Source of the DNA: Cyanobacterium stanieri LEGE 03274
GTDB taxonomy: Bacteria > Cyanobacteriota > Cyanobacteriia > Cyanobacteriales > Cyanobacteriaceae
Reading direction: 5' to 3'
DNA length: 64,000 bases
Assembly: GCF_015207825.1 (NCBI RefSeq)
Contig: NZ_JADEWC010000003.1
Location: forward strand, 62,001 to 126,000
The notes under the pieces are model-generated. The model did no database searches. It worked only from the letters and a program-made list of their open reading frames with translations, and had not been told where the DNA came from. This document shows positions 37,466-46,800 of this stretch, piece by piece. Within the stretch, counting starts at the first letter, position 1. Each line of letters starts with the position of its first letter. The translations under genes were made by a program, and so were the position numbers.

Positions 37466-39136
37466 GTGATGTTAATTCAAAAACTTCCGATAGATGTCAT
37501 TAAACTTATTGCTGCGGGGGAGGTAATAGACTCTCTGAGTGCGGTGGTAAGGGAGTTGGCAGAAAATAGTTTGGATGCTGGGGCAGGGCGTATTGTGATT
37601 TCGATTCAGCCTTCTTTGTGGCGGGTGCAGGTGGCGGATAATGGTAGGGGTATGGATAGGGATGATCTTTTTTTGTGTACCCAAGCCCATACTACCAGTA
37701 AAATTAAGGATTATAACGACTTACATCGTATTAATACCCTTGGTTTTCGGGGGGAGGCTTTACATAGTATTGCTCAATTGGCGGATGTGAAAATTGTTAG
37801 TCGGGTGGCGGATGATTGTGGTTATGAAATTTGTTGCCATGATAATCATTGTAGTACCATAAATCCCGTGGCGATCGCCCCCGGAACTATTATTACGGTG
37901 GAAAACTTATTTAAAAATATTCCCCTGCGTCGCCAAGCCAATCCCCCTTTTAAACAACAAATAAAACAAATTCAAACCCTCATCGGACAACTTTCTTTAT
38001 GTCATCCTCAGGTAACTTGGCAACTATTTGTAGATGATAAATTAACCCTTTATATCCATGGTGATAATGAAATAAAAAAAATTCTTTCTCAACTATCTAA
38101 AACTATTAAATATCATGATTTAACTTCCCAACAAATAACCATCAATACTCCCGAGGAAAATAGTTTATCACACCTTGATTTAGTCTTAGGATTACCCGAT
38201 CGCCTTTCTCGCCCCCGTCCTGATTGGGTCAAAATAGGATTGAATGGTAGGGTTATCAAATCCCCTGAATTAGAATCATCCATCTATTCCGCTTTTCATC
38301 GTACCCTAGGGCGCGATCGTTTTCCCGTAATCTTTTTACACCTCAAAACTTCCCCCCGACAAATAGACTGGAATCGACACCCTGCTAAGGCAGAAATTTA
38401 TTTACATAACCTCGATTTTTGGCAAGAACAAATCATATCAGCTATTAACAATATTTTTAAAATTACCGATAATAATATAAATCAAAAAATTCCCAATTCA
38501 AGGGTAGAAAACATCCTAAAAGTAGCAGAAAATAAAGCCCTTTATCACATAGAAGAAAAACCCAAAAAAATTGATAAAAAAGAAAGTCTCGGTTTAATCA
38601 ACTTACAAGTAATCGCCCAATCGAGAAATACTTATATTATCGCTGAACATGATCAAGGAATGTGGTTAATAGAACAACACATTGCCCACGAAAGGATACT
38701 ATACGAACAATTACAAGATAACTGGCAATTAATGCCCCTTTCTCAACCCATCATCCTTGAAAATCTGTTGTCCAAACAAATCGAACAATTAACCCATCTT
38801 CAACTAGATATAGAAAGTTTTGGCGAAAATCTATGGGCAGTGCGTAACATACCTCAAATGTTAGCCCAAAGGAATGATATGGCAGATGCGTTGATGGAGT
38901 TAAGCTGGGGAGGAAATGTCGATAATGCCATGGTGGCCGTTGCCTGTCGTAGTGCCATTCGTAACGGTACAAAATTGACCATAGAACAAATGCAAGACAT
39001 CGTAGATAGATGGAAAATGACCAGAAACCCCCATACTTGCCCCCATGGACGCCCTATTTATTTATCCCTTGAGGAATCATCGTTATATCGTTTTTTCCGT
39101 CGTCATTGGGTATTAGGTAAAAGCCACGGTATTTAA
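37466..39136 (+). CDS. mutL: DNA mismatch repair protein MutL
   Basis: Couples mismatch recognition by MutS to strand removal. The 556 residues have the GHKL ATPase start IKLIAAGEVIDSLSAVVRELAENSLDAGA, of which RELAENSLDAG is the catalytic segment, followed by VADNGRGMD and LGFRGEALHSIA. A divergent linker (about 330-370) leads to the dimerisation domain (about 375-556) with WLIEQHIAHERILYEQ and ACRSAIRNG near the end. The endonuclease motif DQHAxxERIxYE is altered (EQHIAHERILYE), as in cyanobacterial MutL. The first 400 bp are G-rich; from the HIP1 site at 37871 onward the strand is C-rich. Confidence 0.96.
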   Translation: MMLIQKLPIDVIKLIAAGEVIDSLSAVVRELAENSLDAGAGRIVISIQPSLWRVQVADNGRGMDRDDLFLCTQAHTTSKIKDYNDLHRINTLGFRGEALHSIAQLADVKIVSRVADDCGYEICCHDNHCSTINPVAIAPGTIITVENLFKNIPLRRQANPPFKQQIKQIQTLIGQLSLCHPQVTWQLFVDDKLTLYIHGDNEIKKILSQLSKTIKYHDLTSQQITINTPEENSLSHLDLVLGLPDRLSRPRPDWVKIGLNGRVIKSPELESSIYSAFHRTLGRDRFPVIFLHLKTSPRQIDWNRHPAKAEIYLHNLDFWQEQIISAINNIFKITDNNINQKIPNSRVENILKVAENKALYHIEEKPKKIDKKESLGLINLQVIAQSRNTYIIAEHDQGMWLIEQHIAHERILYEQLQDNWQLMPLSQPIILENLLSKQIEQLTHLQLDIESFGENLWAVRNIPQMLAQRNDMADALMELSWGGNVDNAMVAVACRSAIRNGTKLTIEQMQDIVDRWKMTRNPHTCPHGRPIYLSLEESSLYRFFRRHWVLGKSHGI

Positions 39137-39157
39137 ACAGGGCTGATTTACTAGGTG

Positions 39158-40327
39158 CTATTCTCCTTCGACTCTAAATCTGGGGCTATTATTACCCTGA
39201 GGAATAGAAAAATTAGAATTTTGGTCAAAATCTTCAAAAACGTTAGAGTTATTTACGGGAAAATCTGCCTCAACCTCCCTCGTAACCCTTTTCACGGGGA
39301 CAATATAAAAAACTAACTCAAAATCCCGATTCATCCTCACGCTAACATAATCTCGCACCAACTCCACTTGTCGGGGGGTAATTTCCTTGTCTGTTTGCAT
39401 TGTTACATTAATAAGAGGTGGTTTTTGTGTCCAGATAATGCCCACCTTAACCGCTTCTACATCTTGCCCCACCGTAATGGTTTCATTGGCTAACTGACGG
39501 TTAATTTCTTTCTCTATTTGTTGTTGTTGAATTAACTGAAAAAAACTAGCCCCTAGGGGGATAACTAAAAAAGCAGTGGTAATACTTGCCCATCCAAGGG
39601 CTTTTGTGGCTTTAGTGTAGCCTGAAAGTATAAAAGCCACCATACAAGCAAGGGTAATACCTAATAAATTAGTAATATATAATAAGAAAGCCCCTGTGGC
39701 ATAACCATACAAACCCGAAGCAAGGGATATTCCCACCACACATAAAGGAGGCATGAGGGCAACGGCGATCGCAGTTCCTGCCAAAGTATCACTAATCCCC
39801 GATCGCACCTTACCAAAACCACTAATTAACCCTGCACTAATGGCAATACCCAAATCAATGAGGGTAGGCTCAGTTCGAGCCACAATTTCCGAACCCACAT
39901 CGGGTAAAGCCACCACCACCGCAATAAACCAAGACAATAAAAGAGCTAAAAAAGTAGCCCCCACCAAAGAAAGAATAGACTTTTCAAATAGTCGATAATC
40001 TCCCTCACAAGCAGAAAAAGCTAACCCCCGTAAAGGTAACATCAACGGGGCAACAATCATCGCCCCAATAATCACCGCTGCACTATTACTAAGTAACCCA
40101 AAAGAAGCAATTAGACAAGAAGCAATGGTACATAAAATATAGTCAACCCCCCAACGAGAATCACTGGTTAACTCTTGATGTAACTTAGCGATGCGGGTAG
40201 CAGAAACACGGGGTAAAATACGATTTACGGATAATTTAAGCCAGCGCCAAAGCGCCCGAACTTTTTTACGGTTAAACCATTCCGCTACGAAATTTTGTAC
40301 CTGTTGCCGAAGGTTAGATTGATTCAT
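39158..40327 (-). CDS. DUF389 / TIGR00341 family membrane protein
   Basis: A 389-residue protein with about seven hydrophobic segments between residues 60 and 265. The conserved DUF389 stretches are visible: GVDYILCTIASCLIASFGLLSNSAAVIIGAMIVAPLMLPL (residues from 58; only the motif NSAAVIIGAMIVAPLM is diagnostic) and SDTLAGTAIAVALMPPLCVVG. The C-terminal 110 residues are soluble and end in an Asn/Pro-rich tail. Family function unknown; a transporter role is often guessed. It ends 21 bp from the mutL stop (convergent). Confidence 0.85.
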   Translation of the reverse strand: MNQSNLRQQVQNFVAEWFNRKKVRALWRWLKLSVNRILPRVSATRIAKLHQELTSDSRWGVDYILCTIASCLIASFGLLSNSAAVIIGAMIVAPLMLPLRGLAFSACEGDYRLFEKSILSLVGATFLALLLSWFIAVVVALPDVGSEIVARTEPTLIDLGIAISAGLISGFGKVRSGISDTLAGTAIAVALMPPLCVVGISLASGLYGYATGAFLLYITNLLGITLACMVAFILSGYTKATKALGWASITTAFLVIPLGASFFQLIQQQQIEKEINRQLANETITVGQDVEAVKVGIIWTQKPPLINVTMQTDKEITPRQVELVRDYVSVRMNRDFELVFYIVPVKRVTREVEADFPVNNSNVFEDFDQNSNFSIPQGNNSPRFRVEGE

Positions 40328-40354
40328 CTTTTAAAAGGTATGGGGTAAAAAAAA

Positions 40355-41596
40355 TTATAATTGTAAGGTTGTTTTCGCTGCCATCTGAGTTTTTTTCTTC
40401 TCAGACTCCGACAACTTCTGCCCTGTTTGTAAACGGGTAGCGCTGGTTTGTAGCACGGTTGCACCACTTTGATCCCCTAGTTGCAAAGCGGTTTTAGCGG
40501 CATTTTGGAGCAGGGTAGCCGCACCTTTATTGTCTCCCTGTTCAATTTTTTCTTGGGCTAGGCGGGTTTGGCGATATTTAGCTAGGGTAAGTAATGATTT
40601 TTGAATTTCTGCATCGTTTTGGGGTTGATATTGGGCTTGTACTTGAATATTAACGGGAATTTCCTCGGAGGTCATGGTTTGCCCTTTTATGTCGTCATAT
40701 TGTACCTTAATCTTGGCGATCGCCTGTGAACCAAGGGAAAGTTTACCGAGATAAAGATTAGTTAAAATAATCCTTTCTGTGGTCATTAAATCCCCTAAAC
40801 GCACGGTATATTTATTAGTGTAATCATCTTCCCGTTGGGGTTCTAATTCCACGGTTTCGGGGGCTACTTGGGCCATGGGTTTTAATTCTGCCATGCGTAC
40901 ATCTTCCCCTAATTCCATAATCAAGAAAGCATTGGTTAAACCCACCGACTCCATGCGGGTTAACAGTTTTTGAAATTCATCTTTGGCTTGTTCAGCAAAT
41001 TCAATATGGGTTAAAGTACCATTGGCACAATCACTAATGGCCTCTAATACTTTTTGATTCCAATTATTACCGAAGCCCATGGCATTGAGGGTAATATTAT
41101 ATTCCGAAGACATTTTGGCAAGTTTTAAACATTTTTCATTACTACCATGCTCATTTTCCCCATCGGTAAGGAGTAAAATTTGAGAAACTCGATTTTCTTT
41201 TCCTAAATTAATTTGTTGGATTCCTAGTTTCATGCCCTCATCAATGGCTGTGCCTCCATCGGCACGTAGTTGGTTGATTTGGGTTTTGATGGTTTCTAAA
41301 TCGGCAACGGGTTGACTATTGACTACCACTGTCGCTTGATGGTTAAAACCCACCACCGAAACTCGATCTTCTTGGTTTAATTTCTCGATAAGGGCGATCG
41401 CCGCTTGTTTTACATTTTCTAACGGTTTACCCACCATTGAACCGCTATGATCCAAAATAATACATAAATTAAGAGGTAAACGATTTAAAGAAGAATCTTT
41501 CACCGCCTGAACACTAATTTCTAATTGTCTTTGAGTGCTAGTGTTTTCCGCCGAAAGGTTATTGTCATTAAGTCTTGCTTTTAGTAAAGGTTTCAT
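40355..41596 (-). CDS. von Willebrand factor type A domain protein
   Basis: A 413-residue soluble protein without signal peptide. The vWA domain (about 40-215) has the complete MIDAS metal site: ILDHSGSMVGKPL (DxSxS), the Thr in ADGGTAIDEG, and LLTDGENEHGS. A beta-rich middle (about 220-320) and a helical C-terminal segment follow. The latter contains repeated Ala/Gln-rich patterns (KTALQLGDQSGAT, AATLLQNAAKTALQLG). It probably mediates protein-protein contacts. It lies 27 bp upstream of the DUF389 gene on the same strand, a possible operon. Partner unknown. Confidence 0.88.
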   Translation of the reverse strand: MKPLLKARLNDNNLSAENTSTQRQLEISVQAVKDSSLNRLPLNLCIILDHSGSMVGKPLENVKQAAIALIEKLNQEDRVSVVGFNHQATVVVNSQPVADLETIKTQINQLRADGGTAIDEGMKLGIQQINLGKENRVSQILLLTDGENEHGSNEKCLKLAKMSSEYNITLNAMGFGNNWNQKVLEAISDCANGTLTHIEFAEQAKDEFQKLLTRMESVGLTNAFLIMELGEDVRMAELKPMAQVAPETVELEPQREDDYTNKYTVRLGDLMTTERIILTNLYLGKLSLGSQAIAKIKVQYDDIKGQTMTSEEIPVNIQVQAQYQPQNDAEIQKSLLTLAKYRQTRLAQEKIEQGDNKGAATLLQNAAKTALQLGDQSGATVLQTSATRLQTGQKLSESEKKKTQMAAKTTLQL

Positions 41597-41705
41597 AAGT
41601 AATCGGAATAATTAATCAGATTGTTAGTATCATTTTTATTATTACCGAGATTTTAAATTTTGATAGTAAAAGTTAATTGGATTTTAATTAATATTTAATA
41701 AATCT

Positions 41706-42719
41706 ATGAAGAAAAGTATAATTATCTTAGATGATTTAGAGGAGCAAATAAGTTTTTTTAGAGAACTAATCACCCAGTCAAATCATTCTTTTATCGATGT
41801 TAACAACGAGTCTGACTTACTAGATTTAGTCCAACTACAAGATCCTGATCTAATCCTAATTAGTAGCACCATAACAGATCTTAACTGCTATCTCGTTTGT
41901 AAAAAAATTAAACTCTTAGATAAGGGTAAAAACATCCCCATTATCATTATCAATCGAGATGATCGTTATTTTAATATTGAACAAAACTTTGACGCAGGGG
42001 CGGACGACTATATTAATTATCCCTTCATAAAAAGAGAAGTTATTCATCGTCTCAATCAACAACTACTTATTAAAGACCTAAAAGATAATTTACGAGAAAC
42101 GACCAATCGGTTACATAAAATTATCCCTCACTATCAACGATTACAAGAAATAGTCGAAAAACATCATTTAACTATTCAAAGAAATTCCCATGAAGGACAG
42201 TTAAATCTTATTCCCCATCGTAAATATTTTGAAGAAATGTTACAAAAAGAATGGTTAAGGGCTTCTCGACAAAGAACCTCTTTTTCTGACACAGAAGGAA
42301 CAAATATTTCGGTTATCTTAGCAAAAATTAATGACTTTCAGTCCTATAAAAAGAACCATGAAAAAGAAATTATTGATAGTTGTCTCCGTATAATTACTGA
42401 AGATGTTAAAGATACTGCCAAAAGAGCAGGGGATTTAGTGGCAGAATTTGATCAAGATACTTTCGCTGTACTATTACCTAGTACCGATGCCATGGGTGCA
42501 GAAAGGGTTGCCCAAGTAATCGGGGAACATATTATGGCTCTCCAGATTCCCCATCATTTCTCCTCTATTAGTGAATATATTACCTTTAGTTTTGGTTTAG
42601 CCACGGGCATTCCTACCCAGGCCATTCATTCTAGCACTTTAATCGATGTGGCTCAGGATTGTTTGCAAAGGGCGATCGCCTCCAGGAAAGCCAATGCCAT
42701 TGTCATGGATCAATTTTAA
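41706..42719 (+). CDS. Pseudo-receiver fused to a degenerate GGDEF domain
   Basis: A 337-residue soluble protein. Residues 1-120 have the receiver fold with the acidic pair Asp9-Asp10, but the phosphoacceptor position is Ser53 (DLILISS where DLILLD is usual) and the conserved Lys of KPF is Tyr105 (INYPF). A short helix (about 125-160) joins it to a GGDEF-like domain (about 165-335) with the expected AGDLVAEF...FAVLLP frame, in which the signature reads DQDTF (249-253). Diguanylate cyclase activity and phosphorylation are therefore both unlikely. The protein could act by binding another receiver, a cyclase or c-di-GMP. Transcribed alone, facing away from the vWA gene. Confidence 0.88.
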   Translation: MKKSIIILDDLEEQISFFRELITQSNHSFIDVNNESDLLDLVQLQDPDLILISSTITDLNCYLVCKKIKLLDKGKNIPIIIINRDDRYFNIEQNFDAGADDYINYPFIKREVIHRLNQQLLIKDLKDNLRETTNRLHKIIPHYQRLQEIVEKHHLTIQRNSHEGQLNLIPHRKYFEEMLQKEWLRASRQRTSFSDTEGTNISVILAKINDFQSYKKNHEKEIIDSCLRIITEDVKDTAKRAGDLVAEFDQDTFAVLLPSTDAMGAERVAQVIGEHIMALQIPHHFSSISEYITFSFGLATGIPTQAIHSSTLIDVAQDCLQRAIASRKANAIVMDQF

Positions 42720-43217
42720 GTTAGTAAACATCATATTATGGGGTTCTTATCTTAGCAAAAAAATATTTTACTTTGGATATCAAAAAACCTTAAGTATAGA
42801 TATTTGTTTAAGATAAACCCTTTTTTTATGGTCATATTAATCAACTACTTCATCGAAGAAATTAAATAATTTTTAGCCATTACTGTCTTAGGTGAGTTAA
42901 ACTTTGAATAAGTAAATTAACAATACATCCTATTATATTATCCTCCACATAAACTGTCATATCCTTACAAATACTTAGCATTTATTCGAAACACATAGAA
43001 AGATTACGTATATTTACTGTTATTAATTAGTAAGTTTTTTGGTACATTAATAGTGTAGGTAAAAATATATTCATAAACAAAGTTTAAACAGCTCGACGGG
43101 TGATAAGAAAAACACAGCGATAGTGGATCATCATTAAGGGCATAAAAATTGAAAATATTAGAATTACAAGATTACTAAAATTACACTTACTGTAAAAAAA
43201 GGGGACGGGTAAATATT
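42720..43217 (+). other. Long non-coding leader region before the HpsA-like gene
   Basis: No coding sequence in 498 bp. At 43089-43137 the segment GACGGGTGAT...GGATCATCATT can form a stem (GGTGAT/ATCATC) enclosing a CAC/GTG hairpin. The region also contains AT-rich stretches that could serve as promoters. I could not match it to a known riboswitch class. Confidence 0.3.
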
Positions 43218-44897
43218 ATGTCACACAAAAATAAAACATCAAAACAAGATAGCTTCGGAGCAAACTTCAAGTTTAACCTCCTTTCTGTGTTACAAAATAG
43301 CTCTCAAAAAGGCTCTACCCTTGCAGTAGGTGTTGGGCTAGGGGCGCTGATGATTGCAGGGACAACCATGGCGATCGCCACTTCTAGCCAGAATAAAACT
43401 AATGTGGTAGCTCAAGAGCAAACGGCACAAGCAGTTGCTCAAGCAGAAGCAGGAATAGCTACAGTTCAAGCAATGTTGGTAGAGAATCCAACTCTAGCAC
43501 TTTTTAGTAAAGAAGATTGGGAAGATTTAGCCACAGGGCAGACTACCATAGATCAATTAAATCAAAGATTAGCAGAAAGATTTGCATCTGATAGTAACAC
43601 AGCAAAAAATATAGGTCGTTACAATCTGATTGTTAGTGATGTATCTATATGGGACTTAGATACCAACGGCAATAGTGTAATGGCAAAACTACCCAATAGT
43701 TTTTTAATAGCTGGACCTCCTGCGGGTAAAGGAAATAATAAAAACAAGGAAGAACCTTCCAATAACAACACTCAACAACCTTCTGAATCCAGTACAACAG
43801 GGGCTTCCTGTACCCCCTTAGGACAGAATAATACAGACAGTGAAAACTCTATTCCACAACTAACAGAAGATGATCTATCAACAATTACAGCATTGATTTC
43901 TGTGCCGAATTCAGAGTCTGAAGAAGGTATTGAGTCTGAACAATCAAACGAAAAACAATTTGAATTAATTAGTTATCAGTTTGATGATAGCGAAGAAACA
44001 GGGACCTTAACTGTTGAAGGAAAATCAAAAGACTCTAAAGCTAGAATACAAGTTAAGTTTGCCGTCATACCACCAGAGCCTGGACAAGTAAATCTTGGAG
44101 GATTTCCCTCAAGCGAACTTCCTGACGCACCTGGCCTTTGGGCTCAAAACTTTAGCGTCAGCGGAGGTGGTAATCAAACTATTAACTCAGATATTCTTGA
44201 TTCTTCTGATTGTGTTAATGGTGTTCCTTGGACTAAACCCCCAAGCGGAGCATTTAAGCATAATGGAGATCATGTAGAATTTAATAAACTTTTCCCTCCT
44301 TTACCATTAGCACTAAATAACCAAGATAAATTTGATATTCCTGATAGTTTAGATACTATCACAAGTGGAAAGTGTACATTAAATCCCACAGGTTCATCTT
44401 CCTATGAATATACTGGCGGTTGTGGTTCTTCCATTTCAGTAGATGTGAGTGGGAATAAAACCGTTACTATTTATTCTGATGTAGCAGTTCCCACAATTCA
44501 AGCAACGGGTATGAATGATAATCCAGGTAGGGTAATTGTTTATAGTAATGATGGTTTAAATTTTGGAGGAAGTTCTACCCTATCCAATGCTGATCAATGG
44601 AAACATATTCAATACTATGTCGCATCTGGAGATGTTTTAACAAGAGGTAATTTAACTTCATCTGGTTTCATTTTTGCCCCCAAGTCTGAGTTTAGAATTA
44701 ACGGTGGTGGCAACGGAACTCATACAGGACCTATTTGGGCTGAAACGATTAACGTTCGTGGTGGCGGTAATAGTACGATGAATCCTTCTTTAGTTGCCGA
44801 AAACTTTGAATATTTAGAACTTTTCAAAACAGATCCTACCTCTGTTCGTATTGGCTCTATTCAAGGATATGAAAGAGTAGAAGCATCCAATAATTAA
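43218..44897 (+). CDS. HpsA/PilX-like surface protein with pilin-type N-terminus
   Basis: A 559-residue protein. The start (NSSQKGSTLAVGVGLGALMIAG, split at KGS) is a prepilin-like leader: polar residues, Gly at the cleavage point, then a hydrophobic helix followed by an Ala/Gln-rich amphipathic helix. Glu5 of major pilins is Val, as in some minor pilins. The rest is Asn/Ser/Gly-rich with only four or so cysteines (positions near SC, DCVNG, KCTLN, GGCGS). The C-terminal half has three copies of GGGN followed by a beta segment. It resembles HpsA/PilX-type proteins of cyanobacteria, exported by the type IV pilus machinery; HpsE, encoded at 3.1 kb, belongs to the same kind of locus elsewhere. 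RBS GGGGA lies 12 bp upstream; a strong terminator follows. Assignment moderate. Confidence 0.65.
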   Translation: MSHKNKTSKQDSFGANFKFNLLSVLQNSSQKGSTLAVGVGLGALMIAGTTMAIATSSQNKTNVVAQEQTAQAVAQAEAGIATVQAMLVENPTLALFSKEDWEDLATGQTTIDQLNQRLAERFASDSNTAKNIGRYNLIVSDVSIWDLDTNGNSVMAKLPNSFLIAGPPAGKGNNKNKEEPSNNNTQQPSESSTTGASCTPLGQNNTDSENSIPQLTEDDLSTITALISVPNSESEEGIESEQSNEKQFELISYQFDDSEETGTLTVEGKSKDSKARIQVKFAVIPPEPGQVNLGGFPSSELPDAPGLWAQNFSVSGGGNQTINSDILDSSDCVNGVPWTKPPSGAFKHNGDHVEFNKLFPPLPLALNNQDKFDIPDSLDTITSGKCTLNPTGSSSYEYTGGCGSSISVDVSGNKTVTIYSDVAVPTIQATGMNDNPGRVIVYSNDGLNFGGSSTLSNADQWKHIQYYVASGDVLTRGNLTSSGFIFAPKSEFRINGGGNGTHTGPIWAETINVRGGGNSTMNPSLVAENFEYLELFKTDPTSVRIGSIQGYERVEASNN

Positions 44898-44906
44898 ATT
44901 TAATTA

Positions 44907-44929
44907 ATCGCCCCTTCGGGGCGATTTTT
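44907..44929 (+). terminator. Rho-independent terminator of the HpsA-like gene
   Basis: ATCGCCCC/GGGGCGAT with loop TTC, followed by TTTTT, 9 bp after the stop. A textbook terminator. Confidence 0.9.
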
Positions 44930-45066
44930 GAGTGTTATGGTGCGATTATTTTAAAAGCCATACTAAATTGGTTAAAGTTCTCTGAACGACTATCAGACGA
45001 TGAGCATTTTTCGTTTCAAAAAATTGTTGCTTAAAGTAAGGTGCGCTGGGTTTGATCCCCCTATAT

Positions 45067-45091
45067 CCCCCTTAGTAAGGGGGCGTTTTTT
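45067..45091 (+). terminator. CCCCCTT/AAGGGGG hairpin with T-tract
   Basis: A seven-pair stem followed by CGTTTTTT. It looks like a terminator, but no gene ends directly before it. The flanking phrase GATCCCCCTATATCCCCCTT is of the type found repeatedly between cyanobacterial genes, so it may be a repeat. Confidence 0.5.
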
Positions 45092-45126
45092 ATTTAAGGT
45101 GCGCCGGGGGTTTTATGATTATCATA

Positions 45127-45409
45127 GTTCAATTTATTGAACGTGAAACCATTAGCCTTGTAATTCATTGCAAGGCGGATAGTGATATGATTTTTAGATC
45201 GGATTTGGGGTTAAGGGCGATTATGAAGAGGTAAGGTGCGCTGGGGTTTTATGATTATCGTAGTTCAATTTATTGAACGTGAAACCATTAGCCATGAAAT
45301 TTATTTGATGGTGAGATAATGATAATAATCGACTATCGTTTAATACCGCCTCGTAATGAATTCCGAGGCTACGGATTTTTCGTTTAATGAATTAAACTCA
45401 TGGATGTTG
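45127..45409. repeat. Three-unit array of 49-bp two-palindrome elements, left flank of the TA island
   Basis: Units at 45127-45175 (+), 45263-45311 (+) and 45349-45397 (-). The second and third form an inverted pair. Bases 45253-45409 (157 bp) recur at 46941-47097 with the same length and few differences, and the first unit recurs at 46801. The array directly precedes the PIN antitoxin gene. Confidence 0.88.
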
Positions 45410-45494
45410 TAGAGTGCGCTGGGTGGGTTTAAAGTGCGCTGGTTGGGTTCATGTAGAAGTAAAATAGAATTGTTTACCAATATAATTTAATAAT

Positions 45495-45734
45495 ATGAAA
45501 TCACAAATAAAGGACTCTAATTTTACTTTTGAAGATATATTAAATCTTGTCAGAAAATTACTCACATCGGAGCAAATAAAATTGAGTCAAACCATAGCAC
45601 AAGAGACACAAAATAATATTAAATATCGTACAAAAACTTTTCAAAGCCTACTACAACAAGTTAAACCAATTCCCCAAAGTTTTGACATTGATCAAGCTAA
45701 AGAAGACTACTTTAAGGAAAAATATAACCTGTGA
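45495..45734 (+). CDS. Putative antitoxin of a PIN-type toxin-antitoxin pair
   Basis: A 79-residue, mainly helical, charged protein (FTFEDILNLVRKLLTSEQIK, then IAQETQNNIKYRTKTFQSLL) with a C-terminal QAKEDYFKEKYNL that would fit the toxin groove. Its stop overlaps the GTG start of the PIN gene by four bases (GTGA), the usual coupling of type II TA operons. No named family recognised. With the toxin frame broken, this gene may be a leftover or a neutraliser of related toxins. Confidence 0.7.
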   Translation: MKSQIKDSNFTFEDILNLVRKLLTSEQIKLSQTIAQETQNNIKYRTKTFQSLLQQVKPIPQSFDIDQAKEDYFKEKYNL

Positions 45735-46146
45735 AAATTCAAATAGATACTAACATTATCATTGATTATGCTTTGATACGTCAGCCATTTTATGATGATG
45801 CGGATCTTATTTTTAGTCTGATAGAGCAAGAAAAATTAGAGGCGTATATTAGTGCCACAACTTTTACAGATATGTTTTACATTTTAAAAAACCAAGAGGA
45901 AAAGAATGGACATTAATGTTTTTACAACAATTATTGACTATTTGCAAAGTTACTACCGTAGATGAAACAATTGTAAAACAAGCCTTATTAGAACACTACA
46001 AAGATTTTGAAGATGATGTACAGTATCATACTGCACTTTGGAATCATTTAGATGCTATCCTCACTCGTAATCCCACAGATTATCCACAAAATACTACCAT
46101 CACTATTCTGACACCTCAACAATTACTAATGTTGTTTAGGAATTAG
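45731..46146 (+). pseudogene. PIN-domain toxin gene, split by a frameshift
   Basis: The first part (from GTG 45731, 61 residues) starts with the PIN motif KIQIDTNIIIDYAL (first catalytic Asp) and ends at TAA 45914-45916. The next frame, starting at ATG 45916, continues the same domain: FLQQLLTICKVTTVDETIV, then EDDVQYHTALWN with the later acidic residues. Translating bases 45900-45918 in the second frame gives KEWTL, joining the parts smoothly, so one base was gained near GAGGAAAAG (45897-45905). PIN toxins are Mg-dependent RNases. The stop and new start overlap as TAATG, so the halves could still be made by coupled reinitiation. Otherwise the gene is dead or the base is a sequencing error. 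Confidence 0.85.
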
Positions 46147-46229
46147 GAATGCAATTTTTTGGTTAAAGTGCGCTGTTTGTTGTAAGGGGCGATTATAGAG
46201 AGGTAGAGTGCGCTAGGTATTTGTTTAGG

Positions 46230-46454
46230 TTAACTATTAAGAAATGTATCAACATCAATATTTGCTTGTTTTAATATATTTCTTAAAGTACCTTCTTTTA
46301 ATTCTCGATGATGAGGAATAGTTGTTCTAGCTTTAGTTTCTGGATTAAACCAAATTTCATGATCTCCTTTTGCACTTCGATAAAACTGAAATCCTAGTTT
46401 TTTCATTTTTTTGGTTACTTGTAAGTAAGAAAAACCCGATAATCTACCCATCAA
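46230..46454 (-). CDS. hicA: HicA family toxin (type II mRNA interferase)
   Basis: A 74-residue protein with the double-stranded-RNA-binding-like HicA fold: FSYLQVTKKMKKLGFQFYRS, the active histidine in KGDHEIWFNPETK, and TTIPHHRELKEGTLRNILKQ. HicA cleaves mRNA and is held inactive by HicB. Its start overlaps the stop of the upstream hicB-like gene by four bases. The order here is antitoxin first, toxin second, whereas classic hicAB places the toxin first; both orders are known. Confidence 0.85.
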   Translation of the reverse strand: MMGRLSGFSYLQVTKKMKKLGFQFYRSAKGDHEIWFNPETKARTTIPHHRELKEGTLRNILKQANIDVDTFLNS

Positions 46455-46693
46455 ACCTCCAAAATTAAAGGATATTCAAATGTAGAAGGAAAATCTTGAA
46501 TATTTGAGTTAATATGATTATGTTCTTTTTCTAATTCCCAGAGAATTTCTGCCACATCTTGTGCAATTTCAATGACTTCTGCAATAGTTTTTCCTTCTGC
46601 CACTAATCCTTGTAAATCTTCACTGGTGGCGATGAAATATTCTTCTTCTTTTTCCACTAATTTTTCAATGGTTAATTTGATTAATTTTTTCAT
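46451..46693 (-). CDS. HicB-like antitoxin
   Basis: An 80-residue protein with the partial RNase-H-like HicB fold: KLIKLTIEKLVEKEEEYFIA, then TSEDLQGLVAEGKTIAEVIE, which resembles the HicB pattern (P)DLPGCxxxGxTxxEA. No C-terminal DNA-binding domain is present, so it belongs to the short HicB/DUF1902 type. It is translationally coupled to hicA. The pair lies between two direct-repeat arrays. Confidence 0.78.
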   Translation of the reverse strand: MKKLIKLTIEKLVEKEEEYFIATSEDLQGLVAEGKTIAEVIEIAQDVAEILWELEKEHNHINSNIQDFPSTFEYPLILEV

Positions 46694-46800
46694 TTTTCAT
46701 CTATATTCTCATTGTTTTTCATAGAGTATACTCCGATCATCTTAACAGATTGCTTAGAGCCGTAGAAAGGTGATGATATACTCAATAAAAATATACCTTA

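Noticed and set aside
43089-43137. Possible c-di-GMP (GEMM) riboswitch before the HpsA-like gene
   Set aside because: A stem can be drawn, but the conserved GEMM core sequences are not present.
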